The notes under the pieces are model-generated. The model saw nothing but the letters and a program-made list of their open reading frames with translations, ran no database searches and had not been told where the DNA came from. The translations under genes and the position numbers were made by a program. Source: Bog-793 sp963823945 (GTDB lineage Bacteria; Actinomycetota; Acidimicrobiia; Acidimicrobiales; Bog-793). Taken from it: a stretch of 64,000 nucleotides of DNA. Each line of letters begins with the position of its first letter. Position 1 is the stretch's first letter. Location: positions 1-64,000 of the forward strand of contig CAWGNK010000014.1 in the NCBI GenBank assembly GCA_963823945.1, read 5' to 3'. Below, piece after piece: positions 17,540 through 25,460 of this stretch.

Positions 17540-18337
17540 TCAGCCGGCGACGCTCGAGCAGGACCGGTCGCCGAGAGCCCGCGAGGACAGCTGCACGGGG
17601 ACCTCGTCGCCGCAGAGCCCGGCGAGCAGCCCCTTCACCATGCCGCGGTCGACGGCGCAGAGGACCGGGTGCTCGAGGACGACCTCGCCGAACGGGCAGT
17701 GCTCGCGCACGACCCAGGTCGTCGCGGCGTCGCTCTCGGTGCGGGCGGCGAATCCGTGGGCGGTCAGTGCGTCGACGACGGCGGACATCGCGGCGCGCAT
17801 CGAGCGCTGGGAGTCGCCCGGCGCCATCTGGGCGGCGAGGGAGCGGCCGTACTCCTCACCGACGTCCTCGGCGAGGCTGTCGGCGACCGCGGGGTCGAGC
17901 GAGGCGAGCGCCCGCACGAGCAGGTTGATGACGAGCTCGTTCGGTCGCGGGGGCATCGGCACCGCCGTCTCCTGGGAAGAGGGCCGATAGCGCTTCGAGG
18001 GGCGTCCGGCCCCCGGTGCGGCGTGGTCGAGCGTGACGTCGAGATAGCCGCCGGCGGCGAGTTTGTCGAGATGGTGCCGGGCGACGTTCGGGTGGAGGGC
18101 GAACCGGCGGGCGACCTCGCCGGCGGTCGCGCCGTCGGCCTCCCGGGTGAACAGGTAGATGTGGCGACGCGTCGCGTCCCCGAAGGCACTCGTGATGGCG
18201 GCGACGGCGGCCGAGAAGGACTCGTCGTCGCGGGTGTCGTCCGGGGCCGTCCGGGCGGCGTCACCGACGGGCGCCACGGGCCGCCGGGAGATCCTCGATC
18301 TGGGCGCTGCCGGCGCCGGAGAAGTGGCGGAGCGCAC
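17540..18337 (-). CDS. SufR-like Fe-S-sensing transcriptional regulator
   Basis: 265 residues. A winged helix-turn-helix lies at about 50-105 (GDATRRHIYLFTREADGATA, then HPNVARHHLDKLAAGGYL). The C-terminal domain has four cysteines at 214 (EHCPFGEV), 227 (PVLCAVD), 242 and 260 (LGDRSC), spaced like the cluster-binding cysteines of SufR-type repressors. In cyanobacteria and mycobacteria such proteins sense Fe-S status and repress suf genes. Here it precedes a cysteine desulfurase and is divergent from the Fe-S carrier mrp. The GTG at 18337 is 7 bases after TAGGAT, suggesting a leaderless message. Confidence 0.75.
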   Translation of the reverse strand: MRSATSPAPAAPRSRISRRPVAPVGDAARTAPDDTRDDESFSAAVAAITSAFGDATRRHIYLFTREADGATAGEVARRFALHPNVARHHLDKLAAGGYLDVTLDHAAPGAGRPSKRYRPSSQETAVPMPPRPNELVINLLVRALASLDPAVADSLAEDVGEEYGRSLAAQMAPGDSQRSMRAAMSAVVDALTAHGFAARTESDAATTWVVREHCPFGEVVLEHPVLCAVDRGMVKGLLAGLCGDEVPVQLSSRALGDRSCSSVAG

Positions 18338-18343
18338 GATGGG

Positions 18344-18350
18344 TATCCTA
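18344..18350. promoter_or_regulatory. Overlapping divergent -10 elements, SufR-like gene and mrp
   Basis: The plus strand reads TATCCT (18344-18349), serving mrp with a leader of about 50 bases. The minus strand reads TAGGAT (18350-18345), 7 bases before the regulator's GTG. Opposed transcription from the same bases is expected to be mutually exclusive. Confidence 0.45.
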
Positions 18351-18406
18351 CCTGCGGTGCGCCGGAATCCCGGCGTCGGCGTGACCCGCGGAAGGCGTGG
18401 CCCTCG

Positions 18407-19501
18407 ATGGATGCTGCAGAACTGGCCGCGCTGCGTGCGGCGTTCGAATCGGTGGAGGACCCGTTTGTGTTCGCCCGCCTCGGCGACGCCGGCCTGCTCG
18501 GCGACGTGCGTGCCCGGCGTGGTGGCGTCGACGTCGTCGTGCGGATCCCGTCGGAGGAGCACCCGGCGCCAGACGAGCTGCGGTGGCGCCTGACGGCGGC
18601 CGCCGAGGCGGCGGGGGTGGCCGTCGCGGTCGACGTCGTCGTCGAGACGATGGACGAGGCGGAATCCGAGGCGCTCGGCGCGCGTCTGCGCGAGCTCGAC
18701 CACCCGGCGGGCGGGAGATCGACGGCGGGCAGGCGCGTGCTCTCGATCGCCTCGGGCAAGGGGGGGGTGGGGAAGTCGACCGTGACGGTGAACCTCGCCG
18801 TCGCGCTGGCGGCGTCCGGCCACACCGTCGGGCTGCTCGACGCCGACGTCTACGGGTTCTCGATCCCCCGCATGCTGGGCATCACGCAGCAGCCCGTCGT
18901 GCTCGGCCCGACGATCGTGCCCCCGGTCGCCCACGGTGTGCGCTGCGTGTCGATGGGGTTCTTCGTCGACGAGGACCGGGCGGTCGCCTGGCGGGGGCCG
19001 ATGCTGCACAAGGCGCTCGAGCAGTTCATCACCGAGGTGCACTGGGGCGATCCCGAGTTCCTCCTCATCGACATGCCGCCCGGCACGGGTGATGTCGCGC
19101 TGAGCGTCGCCCAGCACCTGCCGGCGTCGGAGCTCTACGTCGTGACGACGCCCCAGCCGGCGGCCGCGAGGGTCGCACAACGCGCCGGGGCGCTCGCCCG
19201 CGAGCTCCGGTTGCCGGTGCGGGGAGTCGTCGAGAACATGTCGTGGTTCGTCGCCCCGGACGCCACCCGCCTCGAGCTGTTCGGTGCCGGCGGCGGGAAG
19301 GCGCTGGCGGACGAGCTCGGCGTCGAGCTGCTCGCCCAGATCCCCTTCGAGCCCGCCGTGCGGGAGGGGGCGGACGAGGGACGTCCCGCGCTCCTCGTCG
19401 ACCCGGACGGCGAGGCGGCCCAGGCGTTCGGCACGCTCGCCGCCCGCATCGTCGGACTTGGTCCAGCCCGCGTCTACCGAGCAGAGCTCAAGGTCACCTG
19501 A
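18407..19501 (+). CDS. mrp: Mrp/ApbC-family P-loop ATPase (Fe-S carrier)
   Basis: 364 residues. An N-terminal MIP18/DUF59-like domain (1-100) precedes the deviant Walker A GKGGVGKST (117-125), the switch DADVYGFSIPR, and MPPGTGDVAL. The family carries Fe-S clusters to target proteins. Odd: after VVENMSWF (274-281), where ApbC/Nbp35 proteins usually have a CxxC that bridges the cluster, this one reads VAPDATR with no cysteine. ATG at 18407 follows GAAGG at 11 bases. It is divergent from the SufR-like regulator. Confidence 0.88.
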   Translation: MDAAELAALRAAFESVEDPFVFARLGDAGLLGDVRARRGGVDVVVRIPSEEHPAPDELRWRLTAAAEAAGVAVAVDVVVETMDEAESEALGARLRELDHPAGGRSTAGRRVLSIASGKGGVGKSTVTVNLAVALAASGHTVGLLDADVYGFSIPRMLGITQQPVVLGPTIVPPVAHGVRCVSMGFFVDEDRAVAWRGPMLHKALEQFITEVHWGDPEFLLIDMPPGTGDVALSVAQHLPASELYVVTTPQPAAARVAQRAGALARELRLPVRGVVENMSWFVAPDATRLELFGAGGGKALADELGVELLAQIPFEPAVREGADEGRPALLVDPDGEAAQAFGTLAARIVGLGPARVYRAELKVT

Positions 19502-19554
19502 ATCCGGCGGCCCGGCGCCGACTCCCTTGTCCCGTCCGGCCGAACCGGTGAGCC

Positions 19555-20355
19555 TCAGGTTCCCGGTGCGACGGGCTTCGCGCGCCGGGAGCGCTTCGGC
19601 GGCAGGACGCGGGGGGCCAGCGAGCGGTCCCGCGCCCCCGGGGCGATGCGTCCGCGCATCCTCACCTTCGCCATCACGATCACGCTGCGGCGGGCGTCGG
19701 CGAAGCCGATCTTCTTGCCCTCCTCGCGGGAGCGCCCGACATAGGACACGGGGACCTCGTAGGGCCGAAAGCCGAGGCGGAGCATCTCGGACGTGAGTTC
19801 GGCGTCGAGCGCGAAGCGCGGCTCGCCGAGGCGCATCCGGCGCACGAGAGGGAGGGGGAAGAGCTTGAGACAGGTGAAGGCGTCGTTGATCGCCGCGCCG
19901 AACAGCAGGTTGGCGAACCCGGTCATCACCCGGTTGCCCAAGGCGTAGAGGAGCGACGGGAACACCGTCCCCAAGCCGCGCACCCGCACGCCGTAGACGA
20001 CCTCGGCGCGGCCGGCGAGGATCGGATCCACGAGGCTCGCTATCTCGGCGGGGTCGTACTCCGAGTCCCCGTCGAAGATGAGGAGATGCGTCCCGGTGGC
20101 CCGCTCGATGCCGGTCAGGACGGCGGCACCCTTCCCGCGGTTGACCTCGTGGCGCAGCACGACGTGATCGAGCCCAGCGAGGATCTCGGCAGTCCGGTCA
20201 GTCGAACCGTCGTCCACGACGATGATCTCCGTGTCGCCCGGGATGGGCTGAGCCGCCAGCGCGCCGAGAACCTCGCGCAGCGTGTTCTCCTCGTTGTAGA
20301 CGGGGATGACGACAGTCAGCTTGAAAGGCGCCCTCTTGCTACTCGCCGAGTCCAT
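19555..20355 (-). CDS. Family 2 glycosyltransferase, dolichyl-phosphate mannosyltransferase-like
   Basis: 266 residues, GT-A fold. TVVIPVYNEENTLREVL is the N-terminal nucleotide-binding strand, IVVDDGSTDRT the first aspartate motif, and IFDGDSEYDP the metal-binding DxD region. It resembles polyprenol-phosphate glycosyltransferases that lack membrane anchors. Donor and acceptor are unknown; undecaprenyl or decaprenyl phosphate is a guess. The C-terminus is Arg/Lys-rich. GGAAAGG precedes the ATG at 20355. Confidence 0.85.
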   Translation of the reverse strand: MDSASSKRAPFKLTVVIPVYNEENTLREVLGALAAQPIPGDTEIIVVDDGSTDRTAEILAGLDHVVLRHEVNRGKGAAVLTGIERATGTHLLIFDGDSEYDPAEIASLVDPILAGRAEVVYGVRVRGLGTVFPSLLYALGNRVMTGFANLLFGAAINDAFTCLKLFPLPLVRRMRLGEPRFALDAELTSEMLRLGFRPYEVPVSYVGRSREEGKKIGFADARRSVIVMAKVRMRGRIAPGARDRSLAPRVLPPKRSRRAKPVAPGT

Positions 20356-20437
20356 TGCCGCCTTTCCGGGTGCCCCGGGTCATGCCTGGCGCGATCGGGC
20401 AACTCGTCGTTGACCAGGGTGCAATTAGAGCAGGGCC

Positions 20438-20470
20438 GGCGCCGCAACTGCCAGCACTGCTGGCGGCGCC
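20438..20470 (-). terminator. Terminator-like hairpin downstream of the second ABC operon
   Basis: GCCAGCA-C-TGCTGGC (20450-20464) forms a perfect seven-pair stem, extended by GGCGCC/GGCGCC outside a six-base bulge. It lies about 58 bases after the permease stop on the minus strand. No T-run follows. Confidence 0.5.
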
Positions 20471-20528
20471 TCCTCAGTTGGGGGGCGCGCCGCGCACCAC
20501 CCTCGACACGGCTCGCATCGGCAACCGG

Positions 20529-21317
20529 TCAGTGCAGGTCGAGTCGTTCGAAGGCTGCGATGGTGACGGCCGCGAGAGCGACACCTGTCACCGCCAGCAC
20601 CGCCAGCTCGCCCAGGTTGAACCCGACGGTCAGCTGCTTGTTGCCGACCGACCAGTAGAAGAGCGAGGCGAACCTCGCGGGGCGGATCCAAGCGACGACC
20701 GGGGCCAGCGAGCTCACGAGATAGGAGGCGGCCGCAATCGCCGATGCCACCCCGATGGCGTTCCCGCGATTCCCCGTGGCCGCCCCGACCGCCATGGCGA
20801 CCAATCCGAAGTCGATGCCGAGAAGCGCCACCCCGAGCGAGGCGCCCCACAGATCGGCTGCGCCAACGGCGATATCGAAGAAATGGCCGAGCGCGATGAC
20901 CGCCGTCACGACCGCGACGATCAGTGCAGCTTGGATGCACATCGCCACGACCTTCTCGATCGCGATGCGGTGACGGCGGATCGGCAGCACCGCGACCATC
21001 GCGAGCGTGCCTTCCTCGTCTTGACCGGCGAGGCACGCCGCGCCGTACCCGATGGTGGCAAGCAGGACGAGCAGTGGGAAGAGGTTGGCGTAGAGGTTGA
21101 CGTTGAGCCAGCCCGAGGGGGAGATGAGCGAGCCCGTCGCGCCGAACAGCGCCGCCACCGTCGGGGCGTCCTTGGTGAAATTGTCGAGACCGGTCGTGTG
21201 CTCGAACGTGGGGTAGAGGGCGACGATCGCCAGGGCGTAGAGCCCCATGCCGAGCGCGTAGGTGAGGATCGCGCGGCGCCGGCCGACCAGGTCGAGCCTC
21301 GCGACCTCAGTCCGCAT
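20529..21317 (-). CDS. ABC-2 type transporter permease
   Basis: 262 residues with six predicted membrane spans, for example ILTYALGMGLYALAIVALYP and AVLAVTGVALAAVTIAAF. A long outer loop follows span 1, containing FTKDAPTVAALFGATGSL, the layout of ABC-2 family permeases. It overlaps the ATPase gene by 11 bases and must work with it. The cargo is unknown. Confidence 0.85.
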   Translation of the reverse strand: MRTEVARLDLVGRRRAILTYALGMGLYALAIVALYPTFEHTTGLDNFTKDAPTVAALFGATGSLISPSGWLNVNLYANLFPLLVLLATIGYGAACLAGQDEEGTLAMVAVLPIRRHRIAIEKVVAMCIQAALIVAVVTAVIALGHFFDIAVGAADLWGASLGVALLGIDFGLVAMAVGAATGNRGNAIGVASAIAAASYLVSSLAPVVAWIRPARFASLFYWSVGNKQLTVGFNLGELAVLAVTGVALAAVTIAAFERLDLH

Positions 21318-22218
21318 CGGGGGCCGCCATCACGGATGCGTCCCGGTAGAAGCTCAGAAAGAGCTCGTCGAGCTCGGCATGGCGCGACACGAGCTCCACG
21401 GGGTCGAGGTCGGCGATGATGCGCAGTGCCGGCCCGATCGCCCCCGTGATCTCCAGCACGACGTGCGGACCCTGCGCAGAGACAACCCGTACCCCCTCGA
21501 TCTGGAACCGGTGGAAGTCGACCGGGAGCCGGAAGACCACTTCGATGGTCTGGGGGGCACGTTGGCGCAGCCCCGTGACCGTCTCGGTGAGGACGAGGCG
21601 GCCCGCTTTGATGATGCCGACCCGGTCAGCCACGCGCTGGACCTCGTCGAGCTCGTGCGAGGACAGGAACACGGTGCGACCGGCCGTCGTGGTCTCGCGC
21701 AGCAACTGTTCGAACTCGTGCTTCACGAGGGGGTCGAGCCCGGTGGTGGGCTCGTCGAGGATGAGCAATTCCGGCTCGTGCATGAAAGCGAGGACGATCC
21801 CCACCTTCTGGCGGTTGCCCGTCGACAGGTCCTTTGCCCGCGTGTCGAGCGGCAGAGAGAAACGCTCTGAGAGCTCTTGGGCCATTCTCGTGCCGTCCAG
21901 GCCACGCGCGCGGGCGAACCAGTTGACGTGGTCGCGTGCCGTCATGCGACCGAACAAGGCAAGGTCTCCTGGGAGATATCCCACGCGGCGGTGGATGGTG
22001 ACGCTGTCGGTGTGTGCGTCCAGGCCGAGGACACGGGCGGTTCCCGCGGTCGGACGGTACAGACCGAGGAGGGTCCGGATGGTGGTGGTTTTCCCGGCTC
22101 CGTTTGGTCCCAGGAAGCCGAAGATCTGGCCGGGCTCGACGCGGACGTCCAGCTGTTCGATGCCCCGGACGGCCCCGAATGTCTTGGTCAGACCGACGGT
22201 CTCGATGGCGGCAGTCAT
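21307..22218 (-). CDS. ABC exporter ATPase, CcmA/DrrA type
   Basis: 303 residues. Walker A GPNGAGKTT, signature LSTGNRQK (variant of LSGGQ), Walker B LLILDEPTTGLDP and SSHELDEVQR are visible. The variant LSTGN signature and YLPGDLALF recur in one group of actinobacterial exporters. ATG at 22218 gives the normal N-terminus MTAAIETVGLTKTF. It forms an operon with the permease that follows. The 140-base gap to the divergent dGTPase gene carries promoters for both. Confidence 0.88.
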   Translation of the reverse strand: MTAAIETVGLTKTFGAVRGIEQLDVRVEPGQIFGFLGPNGAGKTTTIRTLLGLYRPTAGTARVLGLDAHTDSVTIHRRVGYLPGDLALFGRMTARDHVNWFARARGLDGTRMAQELSERFSLPLDTRAKDLSTGNRQKVGIVLAFMHEPELLILDEPTTGLDPLVKHEFEQLLRETTTAGRTVFLSSHELDEVQRVADRVGIIKAGRLVLTETVTGLRQRAPQTIEVVFRLPVDFHRFQIEGVRVVSAQGPHVVLEITGAIGPALRIIADLDPVELVSRHAELDELFLSFYRDASVMAAPDAD

Positions 22219-22346
22219 CCCCGCAGCCCCGTGGTCATGCTGCCAATTGTGGTCCAAACGTCGTGCCGCGGCGAAGATCCGGATTGTCCCGGGCCGGCTC
22301 GGCCTCGACCGGGCTGGTAGCACATACGGTCGGGATCGCGTGCCCG

Positions 22347-22352
22347 TAGGCT
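22347..22352 (+). promoter_or_regulatory. Probable -10 element (TAGGCT) for the dGTPase gene
   Basis: TAGGCT is followed by exactly 6 bases and then the GTG at 22359, the leaderless arrangement seen repeatedly here. Confidence 0.5.
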
Positions 22353-22358
22353 CGTCGT

Positions 22359-23546
22359 GTGGAGTCGGGCGACGTGCCGCGGGACCGACGGGAAGACGTT
22401 CCCGGCGAGGGCGGCGACGGTGAGCGGGCCGCCTTGTGGGCGTCGACGATGACCGGCCACGTCCTGGAGCAGGATTCCAGCGTGCGCGTTGCCCACGCGA
22501 CGAGTCACGCGCGCACCGGGGCCGTCGCGCCGAGGGCCCGCGCCGAACGGGAGGCCGAGCAGGACGCGATCCTGGCCCCGGCCGCCACGCGGGCGGCAGG
22601 GGCGGGAAACCGGGAGCGTGACGAGAAGCCGGACGCGCTGCGGACCTGTTTCGAACGCGACAGCGACCGGGTGCTCCACTCCGCTGCCTTTCGGCGCCTG
22701 GCGGGCAAGACCCAGGTCTTCATCGATCCGCTCGACCATCAGCGGACGCGGCTCACCCACGCGATGGAGGTGGCCCAAGTCGCCCAGGCGATCGCACGGG
22801 CGACGCGCCTCAACGAGGACCTCGTCTACGCCGCCTCGATCGCGCACGACTGCGGCCACGGCCCCGGGGGGCACGCCAGCGAGGAGGCGTTCGGGGCCTT
22901 CTTGGAAGGGGGCTTCGATCATGCGACCTGGGGGGCCGACGTCGTGCTGCGACCGCTCAATCTGTGCCGCGAGACGCTCGACGCGGTGCGGAACCACTCG
23001 TGGTCGCGTCCCGCGCCCGCGACCCCCGAGGGCGAGGTCCTGTCCTGGGCGGACCGGATCGCCTACGTCTGCCACGACTTCGAGGACGCCGTCGCCGCGG
23101 GGATCGTCAGGCCGGAGGAGCTGCCGTCGCTCGTCGCCGAGCGCTGCGGGTCGACGCGGGCCAGGCAGATCTCGGCGTTCATCTCGGCTGTGGTCGGCGC
23201 GGTCACGCGTACCGGCACGGTCGGCATGGACGCCGCCGCCGCGGAGGCCCTGACGGCGTTCCGGGTGTGGAACTACGAGCGGATCTACCTGCGGCCGGAC
23301 TCGGTCGAGCAGGGACGGCGCGTCCGCCGGCTGCTGGGCGCGCTGGTCGAGACGTACGCGCACTCCCCGGAACTGCTGCCGGACGGCCGGGCGCGGGGCC
23401 TCACCGTCGGGACACCGGAAGCGGTGCGTGCCGCCGTCGAATACGTCGCCGGGATGACCGACCGCTTCGCGGTCGAGGCTGCCCTGCGTCTGTTGGACTG
23501 GCCCGAGGATGAGCTCCCGGTGCGCTATCTCGTGCGCGGTACCTAG
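22359..23546 (+). CDS. dgt: Deoxyguanosinetriphosphate triphosphohydrolase-like protein
   Basis: 395 residues, HD-domain phosphohydrolase. Metal-binding residues appear in RLTHAMEVAQVA, HDCGHGPGGH and SWADRIAYVCHDFED; FRRLAGKTQVF precedes them as in Dgt proteins. It cleaves dNTPs to nucleoside and triphosphate and so helps set dNTP pools. The N-terminal ~90 residues before the HD core are longer than usual and Ala/Arg-rich. The GTG at 22359 is supported by the -10 immediately upstream; a later ATG (MTGHVLEQD) is a fallback. Confidence 0.88.
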   Translation: MESGDVPRDRREDVPGEGGDGERAALWASTMTGHVLEQDSSVRVAHATSHARTGAVAPRARAEREAEQDAILAPAATRAAGAGNRERDEKPDALRTCFERDSDRVLHSAAFRRLAGKTQVFIDPLDHQRTRLTHAMEVAQVAQAIARATRLNEDLVYAASIAHDCGHGPGGHASEEAFGAFLEGGFDHATWGADVVLRPLNLCRETLDAVRNHSWSRPAPATPEGEVLSWADRIAYVCHDFEDAVAAGIVRPEELPSLVAERCGSTRARQISAFISAVVGAVTRTGTVGMDAAAAEALTAFRVWNYERIYLRPDSVEQGRRVRRLLGALVETYAHSPELLPDGRARGLTVGTPEAVRAAVEYVAGMTDRFAVEAALRLLDWPEDELPVRYLVRGT

Positions 23547-23559
23547 CGGCCGAGAGGGT

Positions 23560-24471
23560 TCAGCTCGAGGAACGCTTGGTGCCTGCGGCCGGCAGCTCCG
23601 CGCCGGGCAGCAGGTTGCGCAGCCCATCGAGGATCTCCATCGGCACGACGATCTTCGTCGAGGCCGAGGTCCCGACCTGCTTCAGTGTGTCGAGGTACTG
23701 CAGCACCATCGTCTTCTGGTCGAGCGTCTGGGCGACGACGAGGACCTTCTCGAGGCCCCTGGCGTAGCCCTCGGCACGCAGGATCGCCGACTGGCGGTCG
23801 GCCTCGGCAGCGAGGATCGTCGCCTTCTGACGGCCTTCGGCGAGGTTGATCGCCGCCTGGGCCTCGCCCTCGGCCGACAGGATCGCCGCCGACTTCTGGC
23901 CCTCGGCCTCGGTCACCTGGGCACGCCGGGTGCGCTCGGCCGACATCTGGCGGGTCATCGCCTCGAGGACCCCGGGCGGCGGGTTCACCTCGCGCACCTC
24001 GACGCTCGTCACCTTGACACCCCAGCGCTCGGTGACGTCGTCGAGCCGGACGCGCAGCGAGGCGTTCATGTCCTCACGCTTGGACAGCACGTCGTCGAGC
24101 GGCATGTCGCCGACGACGCTGCGCAGCGTCGTGGCCGCGAGGTTGAGGGCGGCGCCGGCGAAGTTCTGCACGGTGAGGACGGACATCGACGGGTCGACGA
24201 CCTTGTAAAAGATGATGAAGTCGATCGAGATCGGCGCGTTGTCCTTCGTGATCGCCGTCTGGTGGGGGATCTCGAGGTACTGCTCGCGCAGGTCGACGAG
24301 CGTGGTGCGGTCGGTGATCGGATTGATGAAGACAATGCCCGGTCCGCGCAGGCCGATCGCCCGTCCGAGGCGGAACAGCACGATCCGCTGGTACTCACGG
24401 ATGATCTTCACCGACCTCGAGAGGCCGAGGATGACGATGACAGCTACCGCGATGACGATGCCGAGAATCAC
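23560..24471 (-). CDS. Slipin/stomatin-like SPFH-domain membrane protein
   Basis: 303 residues. One N-terminal membrane segment (1-20) is followed by the SPFH/band-7 domain (RLGRAIGLRGPGIVFINPI, then VREVNPPPGVLEAMTRQM) and an Ala/Glu-rich coiled coil (EAEGQKSAAILSAEGEAQAA). Such proteins oligomerise on the cytoplasmic membrane and organise microdomains. The GTG start overlaps the NfeD TGA stop as GTGA. NfeD-slipin pairs are conserved and are thought to act together. Confidence 0.9.
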   Translation of the reverse strand: MILGIVIAVAVIVILGLSRSVKIIREYQRIVLFRLGRAIGLRGPGIVFINPITDRTTLVDLREQYLEIPHQTAITKDNAPISIDFIIFYKVVDPSMSVLTVQNFAGAALNLAATTLRSVVGDMPLDDVLSKREDMNASLRVRLDDVTERWGVKVTSVEVREVNPPPGVLEAMTRQMSAERTRRAQVTEAEGQKSAAILSAEGEAQAAINLAEGRQKATILAAEADRQSAILRAEGYARGLEKVLVVAQTLDQKTMVLQYLDTLKQVGTSASTKIVVPMEILDGLRNLLPGAELPAAGTKRSSS

Positions 24472-24998
24472 GACTCGTGTGTCCCTTCGCTCGGCCGGGA
24501 GGCGTCGGCGGCAGGGGAGCGCTCATCGAGCGCCGGCAGGCCACCAGTTTCCCGGGGAAGTCCGTTGTCTCCCCAGACCGACAGGCGGACGCCGTCGGCC
24601 TGGATCACCTGAATCCTCGCGCCGGCGGGGATACGGCCGTTGAGCGAGGTCGCCGACCAGTTCTCGCCGGCGACGCGCACGATGCCCGAGGGCTCGAGGT
24701 CGTTCACCGCGACGCCCTCCGCCGAGACCAGCGAATGCATCGCGTGCGCGCCGCGCAGGCGCGGGTCGGTGAGCCCCTTCCAGGCGATCGCCCCGACCCC
24801 CGCGGAGACGACGACGTCGGCGCTCAGCAGGAGGAAGACGAACGAGCGGGTGTCACCGGACACCGCGATCGCGATCAGGAACCCCGCCGCTGCGATCCCG
24901 GCGACGGCCGCGACGGCGTGGGCGTGCGGCCCGATGTGGAAGCCGAAGATCGAGGAGAACACGACGAGCCCGAGGAGCACGCCGGCGACAATCCACAT
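24468..24998 (-). CDS. NfeD-family membrane protein
   Basis: 176 residues. The first ~95 contain several membrane spans (MWIVAGVLLGLVVFSSIFGF, then AVAAVAGIAAAGFLIAIAV), and the C-terminal part is an OB-fold domain (VNDLEPSGIVRVAGENWSA, then GARIQVIQADGVRLSV). This is the short NfeD form without a protease domain. A strong GGAGGGAGG site sits just before the ATG at 24998, fixing the start. It is translationally coupled to the slipin gene. Confidence 0.85.
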   Translation of the reverse strand: MWIVAGVLLGLVVFSSIFGFHIGPHAHAVAAVAGIAAAGFLIAIAVSGDTRSFVFLLLSADVVVSAGVGAIAWKGLTDPRLRGAHAMHSLVSAEGVAVNDLEPSGIVRVAGENWSATSLNGRIPAGARIQVIQADGVRLSVWGDNGLPRETGGLPALDERSPAADASRPSEGTHES

Positions 24999-25118
24999 TG
25001 GTCCTCCCTCCAGCGACGGCACGAGGTGCCGCCCAGGACCCGTCCGCCGAGGCGCACGTCCCACTGGTGAGCGTACCCTGGGAGCAGTGGGGCGACGTCG
25101 CGGACTGGTGTCCTCCCT

Positions 25119-25124
25119 TACGAT
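25119..25124 (+). promoter_or_regulatory. Probable -10 element (TACGAT) for the DUF3107 gene
   Basis: TACGAT lies 29 bases before the GTG at 25154. The message would carry a short leader containing the AGGAG site at 25142-25146, so this gene is not leaderless. Confidence 0.4.
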
Positions 25125-25153
25125 GAGGGGCAACCTCGACTAGGAGTTGGCTT

Positions 25154-25390
25154 GTGGACGTTCGCATCGGAATCATCCAGTCGACGAAGGAACTCGACGT
25201 CGAAGTCGGTGACGACGTCACCCGGGAGGAAATCCTCGCCGCCATCGAGACGGCGCTCGCCGACGCGACCGGCGTGCTCTGGCTGACCGACCGGCGCGGG
25301 CGGCGGGTCGGCGTGCCGACCGCCAAGATCGCCTACGTCGAGGTCGGCGGCACAGCCGAGGACCGGCGGGTCGGGTTCGGCGCGCCCTGA
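25154..25390 (+). CDS. DUF3107 family protein
   Basis: 78 residues. The form MDVRIGIIQSTKELDVEV ... VPTAKIAYVEVG matches the actinobacteria-specific DUF3107 family of small soluble proteins of unknown function. AGGAG is 7 bases before the GTG start. It is divergent from nfeD and followed by the PHP gene, which has its own promoter. Confidence 0.85.
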   Translation: MDVRIGIIQSTKELDVEVGDDVTREEILAAIETALADATGVLWLTDRRGRRVGVPTAKIAYVEVGGTAEDRRVGFGAP

Positions 25391-25448
25391 CCGGCCGGGC
25401 CCGCCATTCGGGCGGCCGGGACGGGCCGGGATGCCGTGACCGTCGACC

Positions 25449-25454
25449 TACCAT
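25449..25454 (+). promoter_or_regulatory. Probable -10 element (TACCAT) for the PHP-pdtaS operon
   Basis: TACCAT is followed by 6 bases and the GTG at 25461. This is one of the clearest leaderless arrangements in the window. Confidence 0.5.
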
Positions 25455-25460
25455 GACGCC

